The notes: a model not told the origin generated them from the letters alone. A DNA stretch of 64,000 nt from Actinoallomurus oryzae (GCF_039541955.1 NZ_BAABHF010000049.1:1-64000); one strand, 5' to 3'. Shown: positions 33,294 through 42,288, counted from the first letter of the stretch. Program-made: numbers and translations.

Positions 33294-33945
33294 CCTGGTG
33301 CTCGAGGCGATCGAGGCCGGCCGTCACGTGGACCAGGCGATGGGCATCCAGGCGCGGGCGGCCGGGAACGGTGTGCACGTCGTGACCGGGCAGATCAGCA
33401 GATTCGGCGCCGCTTACCAGTACATTCGCGACACCCTGGACGCGGGCGAGCTGGGGGCGCCGGCCAACCTGCGGTTCCGCCGCGACTTCAGCAGGTCGTG
33501 GTTCCCCACCTTCGGCACCCGCGTCCATCCCGTCTGGGAGTCCGGCATCCACGACATCGACCTGGCCGTCTGGTACGCGGGCGCGCCGTGCCGTACGGTC
33601 TACGCGGTCCAGCGCGGCGTCTCCGGCCTGCCGAACCCGGACACGTTTCCGGCGATCCTGACCTCCGCGAACGGTGTCGTCGCGACCGTCGAGAGCGCCT
33701 CGCTGGTGCCCGACACCGCGCCGCAGACGCTGCGGGGCGCCCTCGAACTCGACGGAGCCATCGAGGCGACGGTGGAGGTGCTCGGTGAGCGCGGCACCGC
33801 CGCGTACCGGCTCGGTGACCACCGCCCACGCGTCCCCCGGCCACTGCGACGGCCATCTGTGCTTCCTCGTCGAGCACGCCTGGTCACCCCGCCCGACATC
33901 GTCGCGGAGGGCGGCGGGGGAACCGGTGCGGCCGTCAGACGGTGA
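33288..33945 (+). pseudogene. Gfo/Idh/MocA-family oxidoreductase, truncated
   Basis: The sequence begins mid-domain at HGDLVLEAIEAGRHV. It then skips the catalytic EKP segment, an apparent in-frame deletion, and continues DQAMGIQARAAGNGVHVVTG and SRFGAAYQYIRDTLDAGELG into the C-terminal beta-domain (WESGIHDIDLAVWYAGAP). After about 33820 the frame loses family character. The NAD-binding N-terminus and the EKP lysine are absent, so it cannot be an active dehydrogenase. Confidence 0.75.
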
Positions 33946-35161
33946 ACGTGCCGGCCTGGATGACGAGGGCGATCTCCTCGGCCGGCTCGGCGAGTCGGGT
34001 GATGTCGGACAGAGGGTCGTGTCTGGTCAGGAGCAGGTCGGCGTGCGCGCCCGGGGCGATCACGCCGAGCCGGCCCTCCTGGCCGAGCACGCGGGCGGCG
34101 ACCGTCGTCGCCGAGCGCAGGACGGCGCCGGGTGTCTGCACCTGGGCGCGGATGCGGAACTCCTCGGACTGGCGGATCCGCAGCGGGCCGAGCAGGTCGG
34201 TCCCGAACGCGATCGGCACGCCGGCCCGGTCGGCGAGTTCGAGGGCGCGCAGTCCCCCGTCGAGCACCTCCAGGGTCTTCGCGCGGCTCTCTGGTGACAG
34301 GCCGTACGCCGGGCCGTCCTCGACGAGGGCGGTGTAGGTGATCAGCGTGGGGACGTAGAAGGCACCGTTCTCGGAGAAGAGGGGCAGAACGGACTCGTCG
34401 ATCAGGTTGCCGTGCTCGATGGTGCGGACGCCGAGCCGCAGCGCGCGCTCGACCGCCGCGGAGGTGTAGGCGTGCCCGGCGCAGTAGATGCCCGCCGCGG
34501 ACGCCTCTTCGACGGCGGCGCGGATCTCCTCCTCGGAGAACTGGAGCGACCCGATCCGGTCGGTGGGGCTGGAGCATCCGCCGGACAGCATCAGCTTGAT
34601 GTGGGCGGCGCCCCGGCGGATCTCGTCGCGCACGGCCCGCCGGACCTCCGGCACCCCGTCGCAGACCCGGCCCAGGCCGGGCGTCCAGTAGTGGGTGTCG
34701 TGCACGTTCTGCCCGGCCGGGCGCAGGTCGCCGTGGCCGCCGGTCTGCGACAACGCCCTTCCGCCGGCGAACAGCCGCGGCCCCGCCAGCACCCCCTCGT
34801 CCACCGCGCGGACGAGGCCGTGGTCCGCGCCGGCCATGTCGCGTACGGTCGTGAACCCGCGCCCGAGCATCGCCCGCAGCTCGACGGCCGCGCGTGCGGT
34901 GACGTACGACGGGGGCTCCATGGTGAGCGCGTACTCGTCGACGGTGTGCGCGATGACGTGCACGTGACAGTCGATCAGCCCCGGCACGGCGTACAGCCCG
35001 GCCGCGTCCACCTCAGCGGAGGCCACCGGGCCGCCGGGGTCCGGGCCGACCTCGACGACGATCCCGTCCTCGACGCGGACGCGCGTGTTCTCCTGGATGT
35101 TCTCGGTATCGGGATCGACGAGCGAGGCGCGCCGGATCGTCAGCGATCCGCGGTCGGGCAT
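33935..35161 (-). CDS. Metal-dependent amidohydrolase (imidazolonepropionase/Xaa-Pro dipeptidase-like)
   Basis: 408 residues from ATG 35161 after CAGGAGAA. The amidohydrolase-1 barrel shows the metal site GLIDCHVHV (about 62-70), Lys in AAHIKLMLSGG (about 190), GHAYTSAAVERAL, RTIEHGNLID, and Asp in AFGTDLLGP; the C-terminal beta-sandwich ends GVIAPGAHADLLLTRHDPLSDI. Members hydrolyse cyclic amides, prolyl dipeptides or similar. No signal peptide. The neighbours (gene remnants, uppP) give no clue to substrate. Confidence 0.88.
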   Translation of the reverse strand: MPDRGSLTIRRASLVDPDTENIQENTRVRVEDGIVVEVGPDPGGPVASAEVDAAGLYAVPGLIDCHVHVIAHTVDEYALTMEPPSYVTARAAVELRAMLGRGFTTVRDMAGADHGLVRAVDEGVLAGPRLFAGGRALSQTGGHGDLRPAGQNVHDTHYWTPGLGRVCDGVPEVRRAVRDEIRRGAAHIKLMLSGGCSSPTDRIGSLQFSEEEIRAAVEEASAAGIYCAGHAYTSAAVERALRLGVRTIEHGNLIDESVLPLFSENGAFYVPTLITYTALVEDGPAYGLSPESRAKTLEVLDGGLRALELADRAGVPIAFGTDLLGPLRIRQSEEFRIRAQVQTPGAVLRSATTVAARVLGQEGRLGVIAPGAHADLLLTRHDPLSDITRLAEPAEEIALVIQAGTFTV

Positions 35162-35228
35162 CGTGGGTTCTCCTGGGTCGCGGGCTTGGCGGTGGCGCCG
35201 TCGGCGCCCCGAAGCCATGGTCCCGTGG

Positions 35229-36137
35229 TCAGGCGAGGCCGAGGTAGGCGGCACTCGCCAGGCCCGCGACGGCGCAGTAGATCGCGAACGGCGTGAGGGT
35301 GCGGGTCTCGAAGTAGCGGACGAGGAACCGCACGGCGACGTAGGCGCCGATGCCGGAGACGAGGCTGCCGGCCAGCACCTGCCCGTGGATCCCGGCGCCG
35401 AGCGGCCCGGTCAGGTCGGGGATCTTCAGTACGCCGGCGGCGAGGATGACGGGCGTGGCCAGCAGGAAGGAGAAGCGGGCGGCGTCCTCGTGGGACAGGC
35501 CGCGCGCGAGCCCGGCGACCATGGTGGCGCCCGAGCGGCTGACGCCGGGCAGCAGGGCGAGGATCTCCGCGGCGCCGATCAGGAGGCTCTCGGCCCAGCC
35601 GAGCCCGGCGAGCCGCCGGTCGGAGGCGACATCGGAGGGCTCGTCCGGGGCGCCCATGGTCGCGGCGTCGGTGCGTTTGGCGGCGCGACGGCGCAGCAGC
35701 TCGCCCGCGTACAGGACGCCGCCGTTGGCGGCCAGGAACAGCGCGGACGGCACGGGCTTGCCGAGCACGGTGCGGAACGTGTGCTCCAGCAGGAGGCCGG
35801 CGACGCCGACCGGGACGGTGGCGATGATCAGCAGCCAGGCCAGCCTCTGGTCCGGTGTCCGGATGCTCCGGTCCCGTACGGAGGTGAGGAAGCCGCCGAT
35901 GATCCGGGCCCAGTCCCGCCAGAAGAAGACGATCAGGGCGAGGGCCGTGGCGGCGTGCAGGCCGACGATGAACGCCAGGTAGGGCGACTCGGGCGCCGAG
36001 ACGTTCAGGTCGCGGGCCCACCGGCCGCCGATCAGCGCCGGGATGATGACGCTGTGACCGAGGCTGGAGACCGGGAACAGCTCGGTCACGCCCTGGAAGA
36101 GGCCGACCACGATCGCCTCGGGATAGGTCAGGGACAT
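35229..36137 (-). CDS. uppP: Undecaprenyl-diphosphate phosphatase (UppP/BacA)
   Basis: 302 residues, multi-pass membrane protein. Family motifs are EAIVVGLFQGVTELFPVSSLGHSVI near the N-terminus (catalytic Glu and Ser) and LLPGVSRSGATMVAGLARG in the middle. A hydrophilic insert (about 143-175) separates the halves. UppP removes a phosphate from undecaprenyl diphosphate so the lipid carrier can be reused in cell-wall synthesis; extra copies confer bacitracin resistance. ATG 36137 follows GGAAGGA. Confidence 0.94.
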   Translation of the reverse strand: MSLTYPEAIVVGLFQGVTELFPVSSLGHSVIIPALIGGRWARDLNVSAPESPYLAFIVGLHAATALALIVFFWRDWARIIGGFLTSVRDRSIRTPDQRLAWLLIIATVPVGVAGLLLEHTFRTVLGKPVPSALFLAANGGVLYAGELLRRRAAKRTDAATMGAPDEPSDVASDRRLAGLGWAESLLIGAAEILALLPGVSRSGATMVAGLARGLSHEDAARFSFLLATPVILAAGVLKIPDLTGPLGAGIHGQVLAGSLVSGIGAYVAVRFLVRYFETRTLTPFAIYCAVAGLASAAYLGLA

Positions 36138-36479
36138 CGGCGTCCTTCCACGCTCGGGCTGTCGGGCAGGGATCGGAGACCGCACGGAGACACCGCGGTC
36201 TTCGGCGCGCACCGCCGTACGGCGTCACAAGCTACTACACGTGGGTAGAAATAAAGGCCGCCGGGCCGACCCGGCGGCCCGGCGTGGGCCGCCCCCTTCG
36301 CGCCCGGTTCGCCGCAGGTCGCACCCATCGTCCCCTCGCGCCGGGTGCACGCGGGTCATGGCATCGACAGGAGTCCGCCAACGGACGGCAAACGCTCTTC
36401 TGCCCGGCGGCCCGGACGCGGTAGACCCGGAGCGAGCCGTCTCCCGGAGGCGGCGTCACCCGGGGTCAGGAGGGTTGCG

Positions 36480-37526
36480 GTGGGTCTGCTGGGCTGGCCG
36501 CTGCTGGTCGCGGCGATCGTGCTGGCGCTGGGATGCCCGGTGGCGTGCGTCGTCCTGTGGGGCCGCGTCCGCGGCCCGGCCGCGTTGCCGGCGCGGCTGT
36601 CGCTGATCCTGGCCTGCCAGGCCACCGCGATCCTCGCGGTGGGCGTCGCCCTCAACGACCACTACCAGTTCTTCGCCTCGTGGAGCGACCTGGCCGGGCA
36701 GGACGGCGCGAACGCCCCGATCGAGCAGCCGGGCCACGCCGGCGGGCCGCCTTCGGCGCCCCACGACTTCCATCCGGCCGCCGACCACACGCTGGAGGCC
36801 ACGTTCGCCGGGGCCAGGTCCGGCATCCGCAGCAGGGTCTGGGTGTGGCTGCCGCCCCAGTACCGGCGCGAACCGCGGCGGCGGTTCCCCGTGGTGGAAC
36901 TCTTCACCGGGTTTCCGGGCACCCCCACGGCCTGGTTCCACGCGATGCGGGGCCCGGAGGAGCTGACACGTGACGTCGAGAAGGGCACCGCGCAGCCGTA
37001 CATCCTGGTCGCGCCGACCATCAGCGTGTGGCCGGGGCACGACACCGAGTGCGTCGACGTCCCGCGCGGCCCGAAAGTCGCCACCTGGCTGACCGAGGAC
37101 GTCCGCAGCGTCATCACCGCGGACTTCCGCACCCTGCCGGGCCGCGACGCCTGGGGCACGATGGGGTACTCCACGGGCGGCTACTGCGCCGCCAAGCTGC
37201 CGGTTCAGTATCCGCGGCTGTTCCGGGCCGGAGTCAGTCTCGCCGGCTACTTCACCCCCTCCACCCCGGGTCTGACGAGGCTGCCGGGCGAGAACCTGCC
37301 CGTGGTGGTCCGCCGACGGCGTCCCCGCGTCGCCCTGCTCCTGGCCACCAGCCGCCAGGACCCCGGCACCACCACCGCCATCGACGGCATGGCCCGGGCG
37401 GCCAGGCCGCCGACGCTCGTCGACACGTACGTGGTGCCGCGCGGCGGGCACAACACCGGGGTCTGGAGCGCCATGTTGCCGCGCTGCTTCCAGTGGCTCA
37501 CGACCGAACTGTCCCGCGCGCACTGA
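36480..37526 (+). CDS. Membrane-anchored esterase of the antigen-85/EstD-like family
   Basis: 348 residues from GTG 36480, five bases after CAGGAGGG. Two hydrophobic segments (about 2-25 and 35-55) precede an extracellular alpha/beta-hydrolase domain. The domain shows SRVWVWLPPQYRREPRRRFP, the nucleophile elbow GYSTGGYCAAKL (Ser near residue 236) and a late His in PRGGHNTGVW. It belongs to the PF00756 superfamily, which includes mycolyltransferases and feruloyl or acyl esterases. Catalysis outside the membrane is expected; the substrate is unknown. Confidence 0.85.
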   Translation: MGLLGWPLLVAAIVLALGCPVACVVLWGRVRGPAALPARLSLILACQATAILAVGVALNDHYQFFASWSDLAGQDGANAPIEQPGHAGGPPSAPHDFHPAADHTLEATFAGARSGIRSRVWVWLPPQYRREPRRRFPVVELFTGFPGTPTAWFHAMRGPEELTRDVEKGTAQPYILVAPTISVWPGHDTECVDVPRGPKVATWLTEDVRSVITADFRTLPGRDAWGTMGYSTGGYCAAKLPVQYPRLFRAGVSLAGYFTPSTPGLTRLPGENLPVVVRRRRPRVALLLATSRQDPGTTTAIDGMARAARPPTLVDTYVVPRGGHNTGVWSAMLPRCFQWLTTELSRAH

Positions 37527-37574
37527 CGAGGCCGGGCGGCCCGATCCGCCGTTGCGGATCGAGCCGGTGTCGGG

Positions 37575-38150
37575 TCAGCGCAGGTACTGCTCGATCACGG
37601 GCGCCACGAGGGCGACGATCTCGTCCGGAGACGCGCCCGCGAGCGTCTCGATCTTCACGACGTGCCGGAGCATGGCGACGCCGATGAGCTGGGCGGCCAC
37701 GAGGGACGCGCGCATGCGCGCGTCGTCGCGGTCCGAGATGCCGGCGACGATGGTGAGGAGCTCCTCGGTGACGAACTCCCGGAGCATGGCGGCCGCCCGC
37801 TCGTTCGACACCGCCGAACGGACCAGGGCGAGCATGGCGTTCCGGCTGTCGTCACCGTCGGCCAGCCGGAGGAAGAGGCGGACGATGGTCCGCGACGCCT
37901 CGGGCAGCGTCATCTCCGGAAGGCCGGCGAACAGCTCCGACGGCCGGAAGGGCAACCCCATCGCGGCGGTGAACAGGCCCTCCTTGCTCCCGAAGTAGTG
38001 GATCAGCAAGGCGGGGTCCACCCCGGCCTCGACCGCGACCCGCCGGAGCGAGGTGGCGTCATACCCCGACGTGCCGAAGCACCGCCGGGCCGCGCTCATG
38101 ATCGCCTCACGCGTCGGCGGACCACCCGGCCTGCGCCCCGTCCGGGTCAA
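37575..38150 (-). CDS. TetR-family regulator of the ABC-2 exporter
   Basis: 191 residues. The start is TTG 38150, overlapping the intercistronic ORF stop (TTGA) and preceded by GAAGGAGG; without the element no other start fits. The HTH is REAIMSAARRCFGTSGYDATSLRRVAVEAGVDPALLIHYFGSKEGLF, and a TetR_C domain follows. It is the last gene of the exporter operon and probably represses it, releasing on an exported drug. The palindrome at 41081 is a candidate operator. Confidence 0.88.
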   Translation of the reverse strand: MTRTGRRPGGPPTREAIMSAARRCFGTSGYDATSLRRVAVEAGVDPALLIHYFGSKEGLFTAAMGLPFRPSELFAGLPEMTLPEASRTIVRLFLRLADGDDSRNAMLALVRSAVSNERAAAMLREFVTEELLTIVAGISDRDDARMRASLVAAQLIGVAMLRHVVKIETLAGASPDEIVALVAPVIEQYLR

Positions 38151-38218
38151 GAGCCCTCCTTCGTCGGAGTGGGTGACCACAGGGGCGTGTCCTCGATTCC
38201 CTCGCTCCGCTCGGTCAT
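38147..38218 (-). CDS. Intercistronic short ORF, copy 4 (23 residues)
   Basis: ATG 38218 overlaps the end of a degenerate copy; the TGA overlaps the TetR TTG start. The peptide begins MTERSEGIED and ends PTKEGS. The final codons form the TetR ribosome-binding site. CTCC can pair with GGAG across GACGAA, one base pair less than in copy 3. The copy lies in an exporter operon unrelated to the sugar operons, which shows the element is not tied to one pathway. Confidence 0.5.
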   Translation of the reverse strand: MTERSEGIEDTPLWSPTPTKEGS

Positions 38219-38262
38219 GAGCCCTCCTTGGCCGGAGCGACCGCGCTCCCGAGCCGCTCACT
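38215..38262 (-). repeat. Degenerate tandem copy of the intercistronic element
   Basis: Immediately behind the ATPase gene a frame reads SERLGSAV then APAKEGS and stops at a TGA overlapping the copy-4 ATG. It keeps the SER start and the AKEGS end (including AAGGAGG), but lacks a start codon and the central eight or so codons. The ATPase stop lies inside its first codons, as in intact junctions. Confidence 0.5.
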
Positions 38263-39139
38263 CCGTCCGCTCCCGTGCCGTGGCGCTGTCGTCGAGGATC
38301 GCCATGAACGCCTCCTCCAGGCCCGCGGGCCGGACCCGTACGGTGACGTCCATGCCGGCGTGTTCCAGCAGGCCGGCCACGGTGTCCCGCGCGCTCGGCG
38401 GAGCCGGTACGCGCAGCACGGAGCCGTGGGCCTGGACGGGGAGGCCGTGGGCGTCGAGTGCCTGGAAGGCGCGCATCCAGTCGGCGCAGCGCACCTCCAC
38501 GACCGTACGGTCACCGATGACCTCCGCGACGGTGCCCTCGGCCTCGACCCGGCCCGCGACCATCACGTACAGCCGGTCGCACTGCTCGGCCTCCTCCATG
38601 TTGTGCGTCGTCACGAGGACGCCGGCCCCCTGGTCGGCGGCCTGGCGGATCTCCTGCCACAGCCGGGCCGCGCCGAGCGGGCCGACGCCGGACGTCGGCT
38701 CGTCCAGGACGAGGAGCCTCGGCTCGTGTGACAGGGCCACCGCGAACGCGACGCGCCGCGCCACCCCGAGGGACAGCCCGCCGACGAGATCATTTTCCCA
38801 GTGCCGGAGATCGTCCGGTACGCGGGTGCCGGCGCGGCCGAAGACGGCGGCGGCGAACGCCCAGTTCTCCCGTACCGTCATGTCGGAGTACAGGCCCAGT
38901 GTCTGGGGGACGTAGCCCACCGATCGCCGCGTCTCCAGCGACGGACGCGACCCGAGCAGCCGCACCCGCCCGGCGGTCGGCCGGAGCAGGCCGAGCAGCA
39001 CTCGGATCAGCGTGGTCTTGCCCGCGCCGTTCGCGCCGAGCAGGCCGACCACCTCCCCCGGGCCGACGGCCATGTCCACCGCGCGCACCGCGGTGAACGA
39101 GCCGAACCGCACCGATACCTCCTGCGTGCGCGCGAGCAT
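38258..39139 (-). CDS. ABC exporter ATPase, YbhF second-domain type
   Basis: 293 residues. Walker A is GANGAGKTT (about 36-44), the signature is degenerate (LSLGVARRVAFAVAL), Walker B is LLVLDEPTSGV, and the H-loop TTHNMEEAE is intact. The LxLG-xxRR signature matches the second ABC domain of YbhF, a two-domain drug-exporter ATPase, so here the two halves are encoded separately. A C-terminal domain (about 220-290) follows. It lies 3 bp behind the other ATPase gene and should pair with it on the ABC-2 permease. Confidence 0.88.
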   Translation of the reverse strand: MLARTQEVSVRFGSFTAVRAVDMAVGPGEVVGLLGANGAGKTTLIRVLLGLLRPTAGRVRLLGSRPSLETRRSVGYVPQTLGLYSDMTVRENWAFAAAVFGRAGTRVPDDLRHWENDLVGGLSLGVARRVAFAVALSHEPRLLVLDEPTSGVGPLGAARLWQEIRQAADQGAGVLVTTHNMEEAEQCDRLYVMVAGRVEAEGTVAEVIGDRTVVEVRCADWMRAFQALDAHGLPVQAHGSVLRVPAPPSARDTVAGLLEHAGMDVTVRVRPAGLEEAFMAILDDSATARERTE

Positions 39140-39142
39140 CGA

Positions 39143-39985
39143 TCACTCCTCCGTCGAACCCGTGGACGGGCCGCCGGTCCCCCGCTCGGCGGCGAGGGCG
39201 GCCACGATCGCGGCGTCGTGCAGGTCGGGCCGCACCGCCTCCGTCCCCTCCGGAAGGTCGCCCGACGGCGACCACACACGCCAGCCGGCCCCGCGGCGCC
39301 ACCACTCGTCCCCGGGGCGCGCGCCGTCACCGGCGGCGCGGCGGCCGACCGCGCCGGGTACGCCCGCGGCGATGCCGGCGGCGGAACCGCTGGCCAGCAC
39401 CCGTCCCTCGTCCAGCAGGACGGCGCGGGCGCCGCGTTCGGCCTCATTGACGTAGGTCGTGGCGACGACCACCGCGGTGCCGCCGGCGGCGGCGCCGGAC
39501 ACGAGCCGCCACAGCTCCATACGGCTCACCGGGTCGACCCCGGTGGTGGGCTCGTCGAGGACCAGCAGGTCGGGGCCGTGGATGAGCGCCAGCCCGACCG
39601 ACAGCTTCCGCTGCATGCCGCCGGACAGCCGCCCGCCGAGCCGGTCGCGGGCCCCCGCCAGGCCGACCCGGTCGAGCATCGCGCCGACGTCCGCGCCGCG
39701 GACCCCGTACGACGACGCGGCGAAGGCGAGGTTCTCCTCGACGGTCAGGTCGGTGTAGAGCCCGCCGGTGGCCGGGACGTAGCCGATCCTCGTCTTGGCC
39801 GGTCGGCTCACGCGCCCCTCGTCGGGCCGTACCAGCCCGACGAGACACCGCAGGCAGGTCGACTTGCCCGCACCGTCGCCACCGACCACGACCGTCACCC
39901 CCGACGGCTCCGCCGGCACGGTCACGTCCGCGAGCGCGACGCGCGAGCCGAACCGGACGGTCACCCCGTCCAGACCCCACCTCAC
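39143..39985 (-). CDS. ABC exporter ATPase, YbhF first-domain type
   Basis: 280 residues from GTG 39985, overlapping the permease stop (GTGA). Walker A is GGDGAGKST, as in YbhF domain 1; the signature LSGGMQRKLSVG and Walker B LLVLDEPTTGVDP are good. The H-loop His is missing (VVVATTYVNEAER), a known feature of this half. Each half therefore has one defective site, so the heterodimer probably has one main hydrolytic site. Drives efflux with the neighbouring permease. Confidence 0.88.
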   Translation of the reverse strand: MRWGLDGVTVRFGSRVALADVTVPAEPSGVTVVVGGDGAGKSTCLRCLVGLVRPDEGRVSRPAKTRIGYVPATGGLYTDLTVEENLAFAASSYGVRGADVGAMLDRVGLAGARDRLGGRLSGGMQRKLSVGLALIHGPDLLVLDEPTTGVDPVSRMELWRLVSGAAAGGTAVVVATTYVNEAERGARAVLLDEGRVLASGSAAGIAAGVPGAVGRRAAGDGARPGDEWWRRGAGWRVWSPSGDLPEGTEAVRPDLHDAAIVAALAAERGTGGPSTGSTEE

Positions 39986-41082
39986 GCGATCACCGACTCG
40001 CGTACGGCCGGGTCGTCGTCGCTCTCGTCGCCGCCGGGCGCCAGGTCGCGGCGGAAGCGGAGCACGGCGAGGCCGAGGACGGCGACGCCGAGCAGGGCCA
40101 GCAGTACGAGCGGCTGCCACAGCCCGGTGATCGGGGTGCCCTTGAGCATGACGGCGCGGCTGAGCCGGACGAAGTAGGTGAGCGGCAGGACATAGGAGAT
40201 CCACCGGACGCCCGCCGCCATGGAGGACAGCGGGAAGATCAGGCCGGACAGCAGGATCTGGGGCAGCAGGGTCATCAGCGCGAGCTGGATGGCCTGCCCC
40301 TGGTTCTGCGAGACGGTCGAGATGAGGACGCCCATGCCGAGGGTGACGAGGAGGAACAGCACTGCGCCGAGCGCGAAGATCGCGACGTTCCCGGCGAACG
40401 GCACGCCGAACAGCAGTCGCCCGATGACGACGATCGCGGTGAGGTCGACCGCCGCCACGAGGAAGTACGGAACGATTTTCCCGCCGATGACGTCCCACGG
40501 GCGCAGCGGCATGACCGCGAGCTGCTCCAGCGTGCCCGCCTGACGTTCGCGCACGACGCCGAGGCTAGTGATCACCGTGCCGACGAACGCCAGGATGAGG
40601 CCGGCCAGGCCCGGCACCATGATCCAGGAGGTCTTGAGCCCCGGGTTGTACAGGACCGTGACGTGCGCGGACCCGCCGAGTCTTCCGGAACGGGCGAGGG
40701 CGGTCTGCGCGGCCTGGGCCGAGAACAGCTGGGTGCCGTCCATCAGGACCGACAGGCCATCGGGCCGGGCCACCAGCGCGACCACGGCCCGGCCGTGCGC
40801 GATGTCCGACCGGGCGGCGGCCTCGTCGCCGCCGGGGTCCACCCGCGTCACCTCGAACGGCGAGTGGAGGGAGGCGGCGGCGCGCGAGGCGCCGGGACCG
40901 ACCACGGCCGTGGGGATGTCGTGGACGTTGAAGCTGGCGGCGTAGCCGAAGACGACCAGCAGCAGCACGGGGAGAACGATCATCATCGCCAGCGTGCGCC
41001 GGTCACGCCGCAGCTGGCGGAACTCCTTGGTCACCATGGCCCACACGGTGGGGTGTACCTCCAGAATTCGGCGATCACGCAT
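39982..41082 (-). CDS. ABC-2 type exporter permease (YbhR/YbhS family)
   Basis: 366 residues. One membrane helix near the N-terminus (LAMMIVLPVLLLVVFGYAAS) is followed by a large extracytoplasmic domain (about 50-165) and five further helices, including the ABC-2 signature SLGVVRERQAGTLEQLAVMPLRPWDVIGGKIVPY. It is the channel for export of drugs or lipids. ATG 41082 has no clear ribosome site and overlaps a palindrome, so the transcript may be leaderless or short-leadered. First gene of the permease-ATPase-ATPase-TetR operon. Confidence 0.9.
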   Translation of the reverse strand: MRDRRILEVHPTVWAMVTKEFRQLRRDRRTLAMMIVLPVLLLVVFGYAASFNVHDIPTAVVGPGASRAAASLHSPFEVTRVDPGGDEAAARSDIAHGRAVVALVARPDGLSVLMDGTQLFSAQAAQTALARSGRLGGSAHVTVLYNPGLKTSWIMVPGLAGLILAFVGTVITSLGVVRERQAGTLEQLAVMPLRPWDVIGGKIVPYFLVAAVDLTAIVVIGRLLFGVPFAGNVAIFALGAVLFLLVTLGMGVLISTVSQNQGQAIQLALMTLLPQILLSGLIFPLSSMAAGVRWISYVLPLTYFVRLSRAVMLKGTPITGLWQPLVLLALLGVAVLGLAVLRFRRDLAPGGDESDDDPAVRESVIA

Positions 41083-41098
41083 TCAACAGGCATTGAAT
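41081..41098. promoter_or_regulatory. Palindrome at the exporter start, probable TetR operator
   Basis: ATTCAA (41081-41086) and TTGAAT (41093-41098) are perfect arms with a 6-base spacer. A further TTGAAT lies at about 41109-41114. The site covers the permease start codon and its upstream side, in an A/T-rich patch. Confidence 0.55.
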
Positions 41099-41172
41099 TC
41101 TATGTCCGTTGAATTTTCGGGTCAATGCCGGAAATGGCGCTTCTGGAAAAGGGGAAAGCGGCAGGACGACAC

Positions 41173-41203
41173 CACCCCTGAGGACGATTCATCCTCAGGG
41201 GTG
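41173..41203 (-). terminator. Perfect hairpin terminator after the methyltransferase gene
   Basis: CACCCCTGAGGA (41173-41184) and TCCTCAGGGGTG (41192-41203) form a perfect 12-bp stem with loop CGATTCA, 16 bp beyond the methyltransferase stop and upstream of the exporter operon. Confidence 0.8.
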
Positions 41204-41219
41204 TGCCGCCGAGGTCCCT

Positions 41220-42038
41220 CTAGGGTTTGCGGCCGACTCCGACGATCGACCAGACGGTCTCCGGGTCGACGCGGGGTTCGCCCCGGTCGGGACGCCAGGC
41301 GGGCGTCCGGACGATGCCCGGGTCGGCCAGTTCCAGGCCGTCGAAGTACGGCTCGATCTCGGCCTGGCTGCGCAGGTTGTCGCGGCGCCGCGTACCCTTG
41401 ACGATCTTCTCGTCCTGGAACATCGTGGCGAGCTGCTCGGTCACGTCGGGCCGGCTGTCGGAGACCGGATGCGAGATCACCATCCAGCTGCCCGGGCAGA
41501 TCCTCTCGCGCAGACGGGTGGTGACGTCCAGGGCGACCTCGTCCTCCGGGATGGCCTGGAGCGCCGAGATCAGCAGGATCGCGACGGGCCGCTTCAGGTC
41601 GATGAGCCGGACCAGGTCGGGATGGCCGAGGATCAGGTCGGGATCGCGCATGTCGGCCTGGACCACGCTGGTCCGTACGTCGTCGGCCAGGATGGCGCGT
41701 GCGTGCGTGACCACCACCGGGTCGAAGTCGACGTAGACCACCCGCGACTCCGGCGCGGCGGCCTGGGCGACCTCGTGGGCGTTGTTCTGGGTGGGCAGGC
41801 CACAGCCGATGTCGACGAACTGCCGGATCCCCTCGCCGGCGAGGAAGCGCACGACGCGCCCGAGGAACCTGCGGCTCTCGAGCGCCATCATCGGCAGCTC
41901 CGGCGCGAGCGCGACGGCCTGCTCGGCGGCCTTCCGGTCGGCGGCGAAGTTGTCCTTGCCGCCCAGAAAGTAGTCCACCACCCGGGCCTCGTTCGGCGTC
42001 CGGGTGTGGAAGCCGGCGAAGTCGCGGCGCTTGGACAC
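41220..42038 (-). CDS. SAM-dependent methyltransferase, Methyltransf_19 (DUF574) family
   Basis: 272 residues from GTG 42038, preceded by GGGAGGTGG. The family hallmarks are TRTPNEARVVDYFLGGKDNFAADR, FVDIGCGLPTQNNAHEVAQ, VVYVDFDPVVVTHARAIL, MRDPDLIL and the closing SIVGVGRKP. Paralogues are abundant in Streptomyces and related genera, often near regulators, with no defined target. It has its own terminator and is divergent from the SDR gene. The frame stays open further upstream, but those codons show no family similarity. Confidence 0.9.
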   Translation of the reverse strand: MSKRRDFAGFHTRTPNEARVVDYFLGGKDNFAADRKAAEQAVALAPELPMMALESRRFLGRVVRFLAGEGIRQFVDIGCGLPTQNNAHEVAQAAAPESRVVYVDFDPVVVTHARAILADDVRTSVVQADMRDPDLILGHPDLVRLIDLKRPVAILLISALQAIPEDEVALDVTTRLRERICPGSWMVISHPVSDSRPDVTEQLATMFQDEKIVKGTRRRDNLRSQAEIEPYFDGLELADPGIVRTPAWRPDRGEPRVDPETVWSIVGVGRKP

Positions 42039-42288
42039 CGAAGTGCCACCTCCCTGTTCCTGCCGTATGCAGGTTAGTGCCCCGGCCCGTCCCATTTTCC
42101 AGAAAAGGGAGCAAGACCGCAGTACCTCGCCCTCACCAGGGATGGTGGCGCTTCCGCCGTGGACGGCGGAGTCTGATCTTCCGGGAGGGGAAGGCACGCG
42201 TACGGGACAAGACCGCGGACCCTCCCGCGCACCGGCCGCACGTACGCCGGACGGCTGGGCGCTGGGCATCGATCGACGAGGAGGCGTC

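Noticed and set aside
36128..36459. Small minus-strand frames upstream of uppP
   Set aside because: No ribosome site, no conserved-looking sequence and low coding character.
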